Virus record (IMG/VR): IMGVR_UViG_3300041402_000346
Span: 1-43,378 of that record
Length of the DNA: 43,378 bases
Source of the DNA: a virus
Strand: one strand, 5' to 3'
The position numbers and the translations under genes are program-made. Shown here piece by piece: positions 1 through 7,118 of the stretch (position 1 is the first letter of the stretch; each line of letters opens with the position of its first letter). Below the pieces are notes generated by a model. It was given only the letters and a program-made list of their open reading frames with translations, was not told the DNA's origin and ran no database searches.

Positions 1-1
1 T

Positions 2-571
2 GGTCGGCGCCGGGTCTTCATATTGGCCCACCGCGCGGACGGTGACCGGGGGAGCGGAGAGCCAAGAGCGGAAGCAGGAACTCGGCAGGACGGAGAGCGG
101 GGGCGGCGACCTCCAAGCAGCGGCGGGCCTGTGGCAGACGCCGAGGGGATCCGCGGCGGGGGAGGTGAGCAGGAGCGGCGACCGGAAGGACGAGGCCCTG
201 CTCGCGGGTCAAGCGAGGGTGGGGGCGTGGGCGAGGGGGGAATATCCGACGCCGTCGGCGCAGAGGTACGGGTCGAGCCAGAACGAAGGGGAGGTGCCGC
301 ACGAGAGGCCGAGCGCAGGTACTCCATCCCTGGAAAGCTGGGCTTCTTCCCACCGGGCCCCGACGACGAACCAGAGTGGATGCGAATCATCGGAGGATAC
401 CCCGGCCTCGCCCCGGCGATTGAACCCGGCTTTCGTGTCGTGGCTGATGGGCTACCCATGGTTCTGGATGAGAGCCGAGCCGACCAGCTTCGGTGCGCGG
501 GAAACAGCGTCGTGGTGCTCCAGGCTCTTGTCGCTTTCCGACAGCTTCTTCGATGGACTGAAGAGTCATGA
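2..571 (+). CDS. DNA (cytosine-C5) methyltransferase, C-terminal part (cut by window edge)
   Basis: The frame is open to the left edge, so the start and the catalytic Pro-Cys motif lie outside the window. The first visible residues, GRRRVFILAH, match motif VIII of C5-cytosine methyltransferases (the RRR-V-F block). A low-complexity Gly/Arg/Glu-rich linker follows, then PPGPDDEPEW, a form often seen in phage Dcm-like enzymes. The end, ADGLP followed by RADQLRCAGNSVVVLQA, corresponds to motifs IX-X (typically R-LGN-VVP-A). The family transfers methyl from SAM to C5 of cytosine in a DNA target, in phages usually to resist host restriction. The stop overlaps the next start as ATGA, so it is translationally coupled to the radical SAM gene. 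Sequence specificity cannot be read. Confidence 0.85.
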   Translation, partial: GRRRVFILAHRADGDRGSGEPRAEAGTRQDGERGRRPPSSGGPVADAEGIRGGGGEQERRPEGRGPARGSSEGGGVGEGGISDAVGAEVRVEPERRGGAAREAERRYSIPGKLGFFPPGPDDEPEWMRIIGGYPGLAPAIEPGFRVVADGLPMVLDESRADQLRCAGNSVVVLQALVAFRQLLRWTEES

Positions 572-1383
572 AAGTAGCTAGAGTGTTCCCGTCGAGGACC
601 CGCGCGACGCCGAGTGATGAACTCGCGTTCACGGCCCCGCCGGGGCTGTTCCCGCCGGATGTTGACGAGGCCCATGTGTCGGTGACGTTCTCATGGGATA
701 TGGATTACGCAGAGTTTCTTGTCACTCAGTGGCAGCGTGTAGTGCCGACGAAGATTGGTGGACCGGCGACTGGGATGCGGGGTGGAGATTTTGAGCCGGG
801 GAGATTTGTGGCACCCGGATATGTCATCACGTCGAGAGGATGCCCAAACCGATGCTGGTTTTGTGACGTGTGGAGGCGAGACGGCGACATCTCGGAACTG
901 CCGATTATGGACGGCCACAACATCCTCGATGACAATCTCCTCGCCTGCTCTAATGAGCACGTCGCGGCAGTCTTCGCCATGCTCGCGCGACAGACGCGGC
1001 CAACCGAATTCACCGGGGGCCTGGAGGCCGCGCGCCTCGAACAGTGGCATGTCGATGCCATGACCGAAATCAGGCCAAAGCAAATGTTTTTCGCCTACGA
1101 CACGCCCGACGATCTCGAACCGCTCCAGCGGGCTGGCGAGATGCTGATCAAGGCCGGGTTCACGGTAGCGTCGCATCGGCTGCGGTGCTACGTCCTGATC
1201 GGATATCCGAAGGACAACTTCGATGCCGCAGAGCGGAGGATCTTGGAAGCCATAGATGCCGGGTTTTTCCCAATGGCGATGCTCTACAGAGACAAGAAGG
1301 GCGAGAAGCCGACCGGGTGGAGGACGTTCCAGCGTCATTGGGCGCGACCACAAATAGTTGCATCTAGGATTAAGGGGGAATGA
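568..1383 (+). CDS. Radical SAM protein coupled to the C5-methyltransferase
   Basis: A 271-residue protein with the radical SAM cluster motif C92-x3-C96-x2-C99 (GCPNRCWFC), which ligates a [4Fe-4S] cluster and cleaves SAM to a 5'-deoxyadenosyl radical. The roughly 85 residues ahead of it look like a reduced cobalamin-binding-type or flavodoxin-like domain (VSVTFSWD, then IGGPATG), as in B12-type radical SAM proteins, but no DxHxxG cobalamin motif is seen. After the cluster come ILDDNLLACS, EFTGGLEA and CYVLIGYP, barrel strands I associate with a family of uncharacterised radical SAM proteins in environmental phages. The ATG overlaps the methyltransferase stop by four bases, which hints at action on the same substrate. 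No phage function is established, so nucleic-acid modification is inference. Confidence 0.8.
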   Translation: MKVARVFPSRTRATPSDELAFTAPPGLFPPDVDEAHVSVTFSWDMDYAEFLVTQWQRVVPTKIGGPATGMRGGDFEPGRFVAPGYVITSRGCPNRCWFCDVWRRDGDISELPIMDGHNILDDNLLACSNEHVAAVFAMLARQTRPTEFTGGLEAARLEQWHVDAMTEIRPKQMFFAYDTPDDLEPLQRAGEMLIKAGFTVASHRLRCYVLIGYPKDNFDAAERRILEAIDAGFFPMAMLYRDKKGEKPTGWRTFQRHWARPQIVASRIKGE

Positions 1384-1611
1384 ATGAGCAAGAACGAATT
1401 AGACGAAACCATCGGCACGTATTCCTTGGTGGCGATGATAATCGGAGCCGCGCTCGTCATTTACCGATTTATTTATCTCGCCCTCAGGGTCCTGTTCGAA
1501 AGCGAGAAGTTCATTTTCACCATCGGATTCACGCTGATCTTCGGCGGCATGACCGGCGTCGTGGTCGCGCTCTTGGTTGCGCGTTATGGCAAGCGAGCGA
1601 CCAGTGACTGA
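1384..1611 (+). CDS. Small membrane protein, two predicted transmembrane segments
   Basis: A 75-residue protein starting one base after the radical SAM stop, with AAGGGGGA just upstream. Two hydrophobic stretches are clear: residues about 14-36 (SLVAMIIGAALVIYRFIYLA) and about 45-67 (FTIGFTLIFGGMTGVVVALL), separated by a short charged loop (ESEKF) and ending in a basic tail. The plus-one frame over the same DNA gives an Arg/His-rich peptide and was set aside. I do not recognise a family. A small inner-membrane protein among early phage genes could be a superinfection-exclusion or accessory factor, but nothing in the sequence decides this. Confidence 0.7.
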   Translation: MSKNELDETIGTYSLVAMIIGAALVIYRFIYLALRVLFESEKFIFTIGFTLIFGGMTGVVVALLVARYGKRATSD

Positions 1612-1882
1612 CCAAAAGCGGCTCGCGGACGCGCTGCGGCTGGCGGGGTTCTTCCATCTCCGATCGGACGCCGGCAAGATGTACATGATCAGCGACGAGG
1701 AAGTTCTCGAAGAAACAGAAGGGACGATATTCAGGGCGCGCGTCGAACTCGGTTTGGCGATGGAAGACTTTCGGAACGAGTTCCTCACCGTTTATGAGCG
1801 GTGGGCCGTGGAGGTCCTCGACGCGATTTTGTGGTTCATCAACTGGTTCAAAAGGGGGAAAGAAAATGATGATGGTCGATGA
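1586..1882 (+). CDS. Hypothetical protein
   Basis: A protein of about 98 residues, mixed alpha in character, not recognised. It overlaps the end of the membrane-protein gene. The start is uncertain: ATG at 1586 is given, but GTG at 1604 (giving VTDQKRLADALRLAG) overlaps the upstream stop by eight bases and is an equally good coupled start, while TTG at 1577 is less likely. No strong ribosome-binding site precedes any of them. The C-terminal half (ERWAVEVLDAILWFINWFKRG) is amphipathic or hydrophobic with several Trp, so membrane association is possible. Its own 3' end carries the AAGGGGGA site for the next gene. Confidence 0.6.
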   Translation: MASERPVTDQKRLADALRLAGFFHLRSDAGKMYMISDEEVLEETEGTIFRARVELGLAMEDFRNEFLTVYERWAVEVLDAILWFINWFKRGKENDDGR

Positions 1883-2399
1883 TCTCAGTGGCAACGAATA
1901 CCCGGTCTACCCGATCTACAAGATCCGATATCAGTGGCCCCAGGAGGGCGAGCACTGTCCTGATGGGACGAACGGCACGTCGGCGACCGTCATGCTGCGC
2001 GAGCCGTCGTCAACCGAGATCGCCCGCGTGGCGATGGAGCAAGCGTCGAGGCTCGCAGAGGAGCACAACGTTGCCTACGACGAGGTCGGCGTTGAGGTCG
2101 AGTTCGAACGCTGGGAGGAATGGTGCTGCCACTGGTTCAACCACCACACATGGGACCGTGGCCTCTCGGACGCCGATGTCCTCGCCTCGTTCGAGCGGTA
2201 CGTGTGGCGCATCGAGCGGCTCAACCAGCAGAACCCGCGCTTCACCGAGGACGGCTTCCAGTTCGACGAGGTCTGCCTCATGGGTGCAGAGGACCGGTGG
2301 CGGTGGCGAGCCGCAGACGACGACAACGGCGACCAAGTGGACCCGCCCTGTCGCTGCAAGCATTGCAAAGAGCAGGGCGTCGTCAGAATCAATCACTAA
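1866..2399 (+). CDS. Hypothetical acidic protein with C-terminal Cys cluster
   Basis: A 177-residue protein. The start is the first of three ATG codons in a row, a few bases after AAAGGGGGAA; the frame is open further upstream but that part overlaps the preceding gene and lacks a site. The protein is acidic and Trp-rich (WEEWCCHWFNHHTWD around residues 80-94) and ends with C162-x-C164-x2-C167 (CRCKHC), a possible half zinc site. I do not recognise the family. It is followed after eleven bases by the next gene, which has its own AAGGGGGA site, so it belongs to the same early operon. Confidence 0.65.
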   Translation: MMMVDDLSGNEYPVYPIYKIRYQWPQEGEHCPDGTNGTSATVMLREPSSTEIARVAMEQASRLAEEHNVAYDEVGVEVEFERWEEWCCHWFNHHTWDRGLSDADVLASFERYVWRIERLNQQNPRFTEDGFQFDEVCLMGAEDRWRWRAADDDNGDQVDPPCRCKHCKEQGVVRINH

Positions 2400-2410
2400 A
2401 GGGGGAGATC

Positions 2411-2641
2411 ATGAGAGTCAAAGCAGAAATCACCATCGAGGTCGATCAGCAGGACTTCATCGACATGGGCCAGGACATCGGCGAATCGCTGACAGACCAG
2501 ATGATCTACGAGGTCAAAGAGGCGATCACTGAGTCCGAGCCGTGGCGAGATCTCAGGAGAGTCATCTTCACGGCGTGCCTCGAGAAGGTGCGTAACGAGA
2601 TCAAGAAGGAGTATCTTGAAAAGGTTAAGGGGGAATCATGA
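2411..2641 (+). CDS. Hypothetical small helical protein
   Basis: A 76-residue protein beginning MRVKAEITIEVDQQDF, preceded by AAAGGGGGAGATC. The N-terminal 13 residues look like one beta strand of alternating polar and hydrophobic residues. The rest is helical and charged, with EKVRNEIKKEYLEKVKGE at the end. The frame is open well upstream, but the upstream part is an Arg/Pro-rich shadow of the preceding gene. The stop overlaps the next start (ATGA). No recognised family; small single-strand-plus-helix proteins of this type are common in phage early regions. Confidence 0.6.
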   Translation: MRVKAEITIEVDQQDFIDMGQDIGESLTDQMIYEVKEAITESEPWRDLRRVIFTACLEKVRNEIKKEYLEKVKGES

Positions 2642-2829
2642 CGGAGCGCAAAGTCCAACTCGTCCTCGACACTTACTATCCGACCGAAAAGGAGAATATG
2701 GAGAACGGCGCCTACGGTAGTGCCCACGTCGGGGAGGTCCTCGATCTTCTCCTCAAGAAGCTCGGAGTCGAATTGGAATTCGACCGGAGTGGTCAGTTCG
2801 ACCTCGTTGATCGGAAGGGGGAATCGTGA
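2638..2829 (+). CDS. Hypothetical protein, 63 aa
   Basis: A 63-residue protein coupled to its neighbours by four-base overlaps on both sides (ATGA upstream, GTGA downstream). AAGGGGGAATC stands immediately before the ATG. A predicted helix (VGEVLDLLLKKLGVELEF, residues about 31-48) is flanked by charged segments. It is not recognised. The conserved AAGGGGGAATC site encodes part of the preceding protein's terminal KGES, and the same GES ending recurs here because the next ribosome-binding site is embedded in this gene's 3' end. Confidence 0.6.
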   Translation: MTERKVQLVLDTYYPTEKENMENGAYGSAHVGEVLDLLLKKLGVELEFDRSGQFDLVDRKGES

Positions 2830-3428
2830 ACCGCATCAACATGCTGCGAAAGCACGTCGAGCAGAACCGGCACCGACGCACCAGGGCGGTCGGCCTCTGC
2901 GATCCGCTAATCCACGACCGCGAGGATGGAACGTGGAATCTGCACCACCGCGACTTCCCGACCGCCGATCACATCTGGTTCGTGTGCGGCCCAGACGGGC
3001 AACCGTTCCCTCATTCTTACGGCTACACCAAGGCGAAGGCGATCACCGGATTTCTGAACCTTCTCGGCCTGCCGGATAAACCAGTTGGCAGGGACGGAAC
3101 CGGCTGGTGCAGGCACACCGACGAGCCGGAGCGCGGCAGGTGGTGGAGTTGGTTCAGGGGGCAAGGGTACGCCGTCCAAAAGTTCTTGGTCAACCCGGAC
3201 CATAAGCATCAGGTCGGCCTCAGGGCGATGTTGAAGTACGAGCTTGCGTGGGCGAACAAGCACTCGGACGGTTGTGTGTGGTGCCGGAGCGTGACGAGAC
3301 TCCAGAACATCACAGCGAGGATCGCGCTGATGATCGAGGCCATCGATTACTACTCGGAGCGTCCCGAGGAGCAGCAGCGGTGGTTGGCGACAATGAGTAA
3401 ACTGTGGGAAGCAAGGGGGAGACGATGA
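2826..3428 (+). CDS. Hypothetical protein, 200 aa
   Basis: A 200-residue protein starting with GTG, chosen because GAAGGGGGAATC stands directly before it and the GTGA overlap matches the operon pattern. It is rich in Trp, His and Arg (GRWWSWFRGQGYAVQKF around residues 103-119) and has a CVWC pair near residue 150. The N-terminus MLRKHVEQNRHRRTRAV is strongly basic, compatible with nucleic-acid binding, but no domain is recognised. The gene ends inside the ribosome-binding site of the next gene. Confidence 0.6.
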   Translation: MNRINMLRKHVEQNRHRRTRAVGLCDPLIHDREDGTWNLHHRDFPTADHIWFVCGPDGQPFPHSYGYTKAKAITGFLNLLGLPDKPVGRDGTGWCRHTDEPERGRWWSWFRGQGYAVQKFLVNPDHKHQVGLRAMLKYELAWANKHSDGCVWCRSVTRLQNITARIALMIEAIDYYSERPEEQQRWLATMSKLWEARGRR

Positions 3429-3973
3429 GCAGCGGACAGCAATATGTGTACAGCATCGAGATCTACCAGGGCGCAGTCTTCTCACTCGACCTCGTGGCGA
3501 AGAACCGGAAAGCGATCCGGGCTCGAGTTGCGAGGCTGATCACCAACCGGGACAAGACGCACGATGTCGTCAGGGCGAAGGTCTACCGGAACCTCACGCT
3601 TCTGACGTGGACGCATGGCGGGAAGCAAGCCGTCTGCGAGATACACTACCTGCGCCCGCGCCCACTGTGCGCCTCGACGACCGATATCGAGATCGTCGTC
3701 AAGGCGTGGGTGATCAAGAAGGCCAACCCGAAGGACGGGCCGGTGCGCGGGACGCTCAAGGAGCGGATGGGCGACCGGGCGTGGAAACCAACGATTCATC
3801 TCGACGTTGACCGTTGTCCACCGGAGGAGAAATATCCTGACCAGCCGCCGGACGGGAGGGTGACGGATCACGATGGGAAAGAGATCACCATCTCGACGCA
3901 GGATTACTCCAAACCAGAGGTCGGCGAAGTCGATGTCCATGTGACAGATCCCAAGCCCAGAGAGGAGTGGTGA
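3425..3973 (+). CDS. Hypothetical protein, 182 aa
   Basis: A 182-residue protein. The ATG at 3425 follows CAAGGGGGAGACG and overlaps the upstream stop by four bases. The N-terminal half alternates strands and basic helices (KNRKAIRARVARLITNRDK around residues 24-42). The C-terminal third is Pro- and Asp-rich and probably extended (PPEEKYPDQPPDGRVTDHDG). No family is recognised. It ends one base before the start of a 57-residue membrane protein, so the two are likely co-translated. Confidence 0.6.
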   Translation: MSSGQQYVYSIEIYQGAVFSLDLVAKNRKAIRARVARLITNRDKTHDVVRAKVYRNLTLLTWTHGGKQAVCEIHYLRPRPLCASTTDIEIVVKAWVIKKANPKDGPVRGTLKERMGDRAWKPTIHLDVDRCPPEEKYPDQPPDGRVTDHDGKEITISTQDYSKPEVGEVDVHVTDPKPREEW

Positions 3974-3974
3974 C

Positions 3975-4148
3975 ATGATTGGAGCACTGATCGTCATCGC
4001 CACGATCCTCGGCTTCATCGCCTCGGAACTGAGGGTCACCAACAAGGCCCTGCACAGAATCGAGAAGCAGATCGAGGCCGTCACGACGACGGCCAAGGAC
4101 TTCCTGGGCCGGGATATCCTAGTCATCAGGACAAAGGCGGACTCATGA
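3975..4148 (+). CDS. Small single-pass membrane protein, 57 aa
   Basis: A short gene in the tight interval between its neighbours. It begins MIGALIVIATILGFIASELR, a single transmembrane segment at the extreme N-terminus, and continues with a charged helix (NKALHRIEKQIEAVTTTAKDF) that could form a coiled coil. The start is preceded by GAGGAGTGGTGAC, and the stop overlaps the next start as ATGA. Length and layout resemble small phage membrane-anchored helical proteins of unknown function. Confidence 0.55.
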   Translation: MIGALIVIATILGFIASELRVTNKALHRIEKQIEAVTTTAKDFLGRDILVIRTKADS

Positions 4149-4423
4149 TCGATTTATTCGGCATCCAGATTGTGGAGACGGAGAGCCTGGTTGACACACA
4201 TTCCAGGGTCAGGCCCTGGAAGGAGCGGCTGTTCTCGTGGCCTTGGAAGCCATGGGTCAAGATTGTCGTGTGGCAGACGCCGTCGGAGACGATCTATCTC
4301 GTGGACATGGACGCGGTCGGAAAGCGATTTATCTGCCACCCGGCCATGGCGGAGATGATCAAGCAAACCGCAACCGCGCCTTTTCTGCCGGAGCCCGGAG
4401 CACGCCATGAGCACCAAGCATAG
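4145..4423 (+). CDS. Hypothetical protein, 92 aa
   Basis: A 92-residue protein beginning MIDLFGIQIVETESL, coupled upstream by an ATGA overlap and overlapping the resolvase gene by 17 bases. A basic, Trp-rich middle (RPWKERLFSWPWKPWVKIVV) is followed by TIYLVDMDAVGKRFICHP, resembling a small mixed alpha/beta fold. It is not recognised. Adjacency to the RuvC-like gene is only positional evidence for a role in DNA handling. Confidence 0.55.
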   Translation: MIDLFGIQIVETESLVDTHSRVRPWKERLFSWPWKPWVKIVVWQTPSETIYLVDMDAVGKRFICHPAMAEMIKQTATAPFLPEPGARHEHQA

Positions 4424-4886
4424 CGGTCACGTTTTCCTCGGCGTGGACCCCGGCGCGAAGGGTGCTGGCGTCACCGTCGGATCCGCCAATCGCATCTATC
4501 AGTTTTCGAAGATGACCGACACCGAGGTCGCAACCGAGTTCCGCTGCCTTGCCGTGGACTGCGCCGAGCTCGGGATCGCGCTCACGGCCATCCTCGAGAA
4601 ATTATGGCTTAGGCCGACCGATGGCAAGAGCAGCGGCGGCAAGCTCGTGACGCATTACGGGATGCTCAAGGGGATCTTGCTCACGGTGCCGATCCGCACC
4701 ATCGAGGTCGCCCCGGTCACATGGACGAGGAAGCTCGGGCGCACCGACCCGAAGGGAACATCGAAGCCCGTCAAGAAGCGGCTCAATCAGCAACTCGCGC
4801 AGATGCTGTACCCAGACAGGAAGGTGATTCTGGAAACGGCTGACGCGTTCCTGCTCGCCGAGTACGGGAGGAGGTTCCACCAATGA
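4407..4886 (+). CDS. RuvC-like Holliday junction resolvase
   Basis: A 159-residue protein with the RNase H-fold layout of RuvC nucleases. FLGVDPGAKGAG carries the first catalytic Asp (D14), AILEKLW has an acidic residue (E64) at the end of a later strand, and the C-terminal helix ETADAFLLAEYGRR supplies the last acid (D146, with E143 close by), equivalent to the usual D-A-L-A motif. The length matches phage and bacterial RuvC-type enzymes. The family cleaves four-way or branched DNA using two metal ions; in phages this resolves recombination or replication junctions before packaging. The start overlaps the previous gene and the stop overlaps the next as ATGA. Confidence 0.8.
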   Translation: MSTKHSGHVFLGVDPGAKGAGVTVGSANRIYQFSKMTDTEVATEFRCLAVDCAELGIALTAILEKLWLRPTDGKSSGGKLVTHYGMLKGILLTVPIRTIEVAPVTWTRKLGRTDPKGTSKPVKKRLNQQLAQMLYPDRKVILETADAFLLAEYGRRFHQ

Positions 4887-5302
4887 GTGATTTCAAGGCC
4901 GCGATGAAGTGGTTCAAGTGGGCGGCTGGGGCTGGTAATCAGTTTGAGATCGTGAACAACGAGATCGAGCGTCTACGAGCGCAGGTGGAGGAGTTGGAGC
5001 GTAACCTTGTTGGGTGGGAAGCAACCAAGATAGCAGCAGCAGCGAATAAACTTCACGTGTCCACCCCCGAGCAGATCGACGCGGCGTGGCAGTCTGTCCG
5101 AATTGATGAGATGACTGGTCTTCCAGCGTACTTAAAGTCGGCCAAGTCAAAGAAAGAAGTCCTCAGTAGGCTCGACATCTTCAAGTGCAAGGGGTGCGGC
5201 GGGAGTGGCAGAAACGCATGGGGCAGCGTCTCTACATCTACATGCCCCGACTGCGCTCCGTGGGGCAGCAGGGGATGGAGGATCGGAAGCAAGGATGATT
5301 AG
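4883..5302 (+). CDS. Hypothetical protein with coiled coil and DnaJ-type zinc site
   Basis: A 139-residue protein. Residues 22-45 (EIVNNEIERLRAQVEELERN) form an evident coiled coil. The C-terminus has C102-x2-C105-GG-SG and C121-x2-C124, two CxxC pairs spaced like one zinc-binding unit of the DnaJ cysteine-rich domain. Such small phage proteins may bind nucleic acid or partner proteins, but no function is established. It overlaps the next gene by eight bases; that downstream start is inferred from a signal peptide rather than a strong ribosome-binding site. Confidence 0.6.
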   Translation: MSDFKAAMKWFKWAAGAGNQFEIVNNEIERLRAQVEELERNLVGWEATKIAAAANKLHVSTPEQIDAAWQSVRIDEMTGLPAYLKSAKSKKEVLSRLDIFKCKGCGGSGRNAWGSVSTSTCPDCAPWGSRGWRIGSKDD

Positions 5303-5963
5303 ACTCTTCCTCATCCTGCTGCTCGTAGCACCCGGACTGCACGGGCAAGAGGTCCATCGTCCTACTGGGCGGTTGATCCCCGGCGAGGTGACTCCAGCAC
5401 CAACCCCGACAATAACTCCAACCCCAGACCCGTGTGCCGCCTGTCCTGCTCCTGACAGCTTCAGTTGCCAGATGTGGCCCGACCTCTGTTATCAGTGCTG
5501 GGAAGACTGCGGGCAACCGATAGCAACGCCGACGCCGACACCGATACCGACCATAACGCCGACGCCGACGCCGACTCCGAACCCCTACACGGCCAATTGC
5601 TCATCCGAGACACACGAGGTCGAGGCGTGCGATCTCCTCGTAATGGGGCGGAAACAGGTCCGGTCCAAGATCTACTGGGTCCATCAGGCCGAGGAAGGGG
5701 AGCCGCCCTACACGGCGACGACGGACTGGGCGGTATTCGAGAACACGATCATCCCAATCATCGTCAAGAGAAGCTGCCCGGTTGCTGCTGAGTGGCACAT
5801 AGCTTCCGAGATCACGCCTGATCCGCAGGACTGGGCTGTCGTGCAACTGTGCGGCGCGATACCGCCACCCCCGACTCCGACCCCAACTCCATCATCGTCG
5901 TTTATTTTCAAAGATGGATTCGAGAGCGGCAACACGGATGCGTGGTCGGCGGTCAAGAAGTGA
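5295..5963 (+). CDS. Secreted protein with Pro-Thr repeats and DGFESG-type C-terminus
   Basis: A 222-residue protein. The ATG at 5295 is chosen because it opens a clear signal peptide (MIRLFLILLLVAPGLHG, cleavage near residue 17); the upstream in-frame extension is a shadow of the preceding gene. The mature part has Pro-Thr stretches (PTPTITPTPD and longer) near residues 35-45, 77-98 and 200-210, a cluster of Cys pairs likely to form disulfides, a globular middle part, and the tail FIFKDGFESGNTDAWSAVKK. Similar tails (DGFESGDTSAWS) occur, to my recollection, at the ends of secreted proteins of some Acidobacteriota and Gammaproteobacteria. A host-derived cargo gene or exported phage factor is possible. 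Confidence 0.65.
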   Translation: MIRLFLILLLVAPGLHGQEVHRPTGRLIPGEVTPAPTPTITPTPDPCAACPAPDSFSCQMWPDLCYQCWEDCGQPIATPTPTPIPTITPTPTPTPNPYTANCSSETHEVEACDLLVMGRKQVRSKIYWVHQAEEGEPPYTATTDWAVFENTIIPIIVKRSCPVAAEWHIASEITPDPQDWAVVQLCGAIPPPPTPTPTPSSSFIFKDGFESGNTDAWSAVKK

Positions 5964-5993
5964 GGTAGAATGTGAGCCACAGAAGGGGGACAC

Positions 5994-6392
5994 ATGTCTT
6001 GGAAACCAATCATCAAAAATGCGATCGGCGAGGGGACACCGCGTGTCAGGATCGCGGCCTATCGGCGCGGCCCGGATGTGAAGCACAGCCAAGTCACTCT
6101 TCACATATCAGTGACCCTCGCCAAGTTCATCCGCGTCAAGGCCGGTGATCGCATCATCCTCGAGATCGGGACGTTGGCAGACGCGGGCTGGATGAGGATC
6201 TCGAAGGGCGACGAACAGAAGGTGGGCTCGCATGGGCACGATGGTCAATTGGTCATCAAGTTCTCAGGCCGGAGGCTCGGCGTCACCGGAAGCCACCCAA
6301 CTCAAGAGGTAAAATTCAAGGAGATCATCGGGAAGGGGAAACCTCACCTCCTCTTCATGCTACCAAGCTGGGCCATGGGAAAGGAGAACTGA
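5994..6392 (+). CDS. Hypothetical beta-rich protein, 132 aa
   Basis: A 132-residue protein starting MSWKPIIKNAIGEG, nine bases or so after AAGGGGGA. The 30 bases before it (from 5964) form one of the few gaps in the arm and include TAGAAT, a possible weak -10 box with no matching -35. The protein looks beta-rich; VKAGDRIILEIG resembles a beta-barrel turn as in AbrB- or OB-like folds, but this is a weak hint. The stop and the next start share one base (TGATG). Confidence 0.55.
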   Translation: MSWKPIIKNAIGEGTPRVRIAAYRRGPDVKHSQVTLHISVTLAKFIRVKAGDRIILEIGTLADAGWMRISKGDEQKVGSHGHDGQLVIKFSGRRLGVTGSHPTQEVKFKEIIGKGKPHLLFMLPSWAMGKEN

Positions 6393-6790
6393 TGGGACAC
6401 GGAACGAGGAATGCGAACAGGGCGGCTGGGATCGCGAAGAACGAGGCGCGGATCGGGAAGCTCGCAGGAAAGCTCAAGGAACTCGGCGACTTCATAAAGG
6501 ACATGAAGCGCGAGGGCATGGATGAGATGAACGAAATCATGGTCGTCATGGACGAGGTCCACGAGGCGTTCACGGAACGACTCCGGTTGCTCGAGCGACC
6601 GTGGTGGAAGAAGGTGCTACGCATGGACACTGAGAAAGAGGAGGTCGAGATGCCGAAGAAAGAGGAGAAGAAGCCTGAGCCGCCGGCGACACCGAGTCAC
6701 CGGCAAGTAGTCGTGGACCGGAAGGTGCCAGGACCGAAGAAAAGAGAGGAGGAGCCCGATGGAACAAAGGCTGAGTCTCGCGACAATTAA
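6392..6790 (+). CDS. Hypothetical charged helical protein
   Basis: A 132-residue protein. The first 75 residues are helical and likely coiled coil (KNEARIGKLAGKLKELGDF, then MDEMNEIMVVMDEVHEAFTE). The C-terminal 50 residues are a disordered Lys/Glu/Pro tail (PKKEEKKPEPPATPS). It overlaps the next gene by 32 bases. No family is recognised; the architecture suggests an oligomeric scaffold or adaptor of unknown partner. Confidence 0.5.
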   Translation: MGHGTRNANRAAGIAKNEARIGKLAGKLKELGDFIKDMKREGMDEMNEIMVVMDEVHEAFTERLRLLERPWWKKVLRMDTEKEEVEMPKKEEKKPEPPATPSHRQVVVDRKVPGPKKREEEPDGTKAESRDN

Positions 6791-7118
6791 GGGCGGCGCC
6801 GCGATCGAGATGGTCGATGATGCGATCCAGGAGCTACTGGAGAACATCGTCGATCCGAACACGGACGCCACCACCAAGCGCAAGGTCACGCTGACGCTGA
6901 CCCTCGCGCCGGACCAGGAGCGGGAGTCGATGCACGTCAAGCTCGACGTGAGGTCGTCCTTCGCCCCGCATGAGGCAGTCGGCACTATCGCATTCATCGC
7001 CCACACACGGGACGGGGTCATCGCCGTCGAGAACAACCCCAAGCAGCGGAACCTCTACGAGGAGCCGACCGGCAAGCCCGCGCCCGTTGTGGACATTACC
7101 GAGGGGGGCAAGAAATGA
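6759..7118 (+). CDS. Phage protein of the type annotated 'replication terminator'
   Basis: A 119-residue protein with the pattern VDDAIQELLENIVDPNTDATT followed by KRKVTLTLTLAPDQER and VRSSFAP. I recognise this from small Firmicutes phage proteins often labelled 'replication terminator protein' (ENI-DPNTD, KRK-T-TL). That label rests on database tradition, and I know of no firm experimental proof in phages. The ATG lies within the preceding gene's tail, preceded by GAGGAGCCCG. The stop overlaps the next gene as ATGA, and I recall the family being followed by a larger uncharacterised protein, as here. Confidence 0.6.
   Translation: MEQRLSLATIKGGAAIEMVDDAIQELLENIVDPNTDATTKRKVTLTLTLAPDQERESMHVKLDVRSSFAPHEAVGTIAFIAHTRDGVIAVENNPKQRNLYEEPTGKPAPVVDITEGGKK

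Noticed and set aside
42-581. Frame overlapping the methyltransferase at the left edge
   Set aside because: It lacks motif VIII and motif X, whereas the accepted frame carries both and couples to the next gene.
1380-1607. Alternative frame giving an Arg/His-rich 75-residue peptide beside the membrane-protein gene
   Set aside because: The other frame has two clean transmembrane segments and starts one base after the previous stop behind AAGGGGGA.
5966-5971. TAGAAT as a promoter -10 box before the gene at 5994
   Set aside because: There is no extended TG and no -35 about 17 bases upstream, so it is kept only as a remark; the gene is probably read from the upstream operon.
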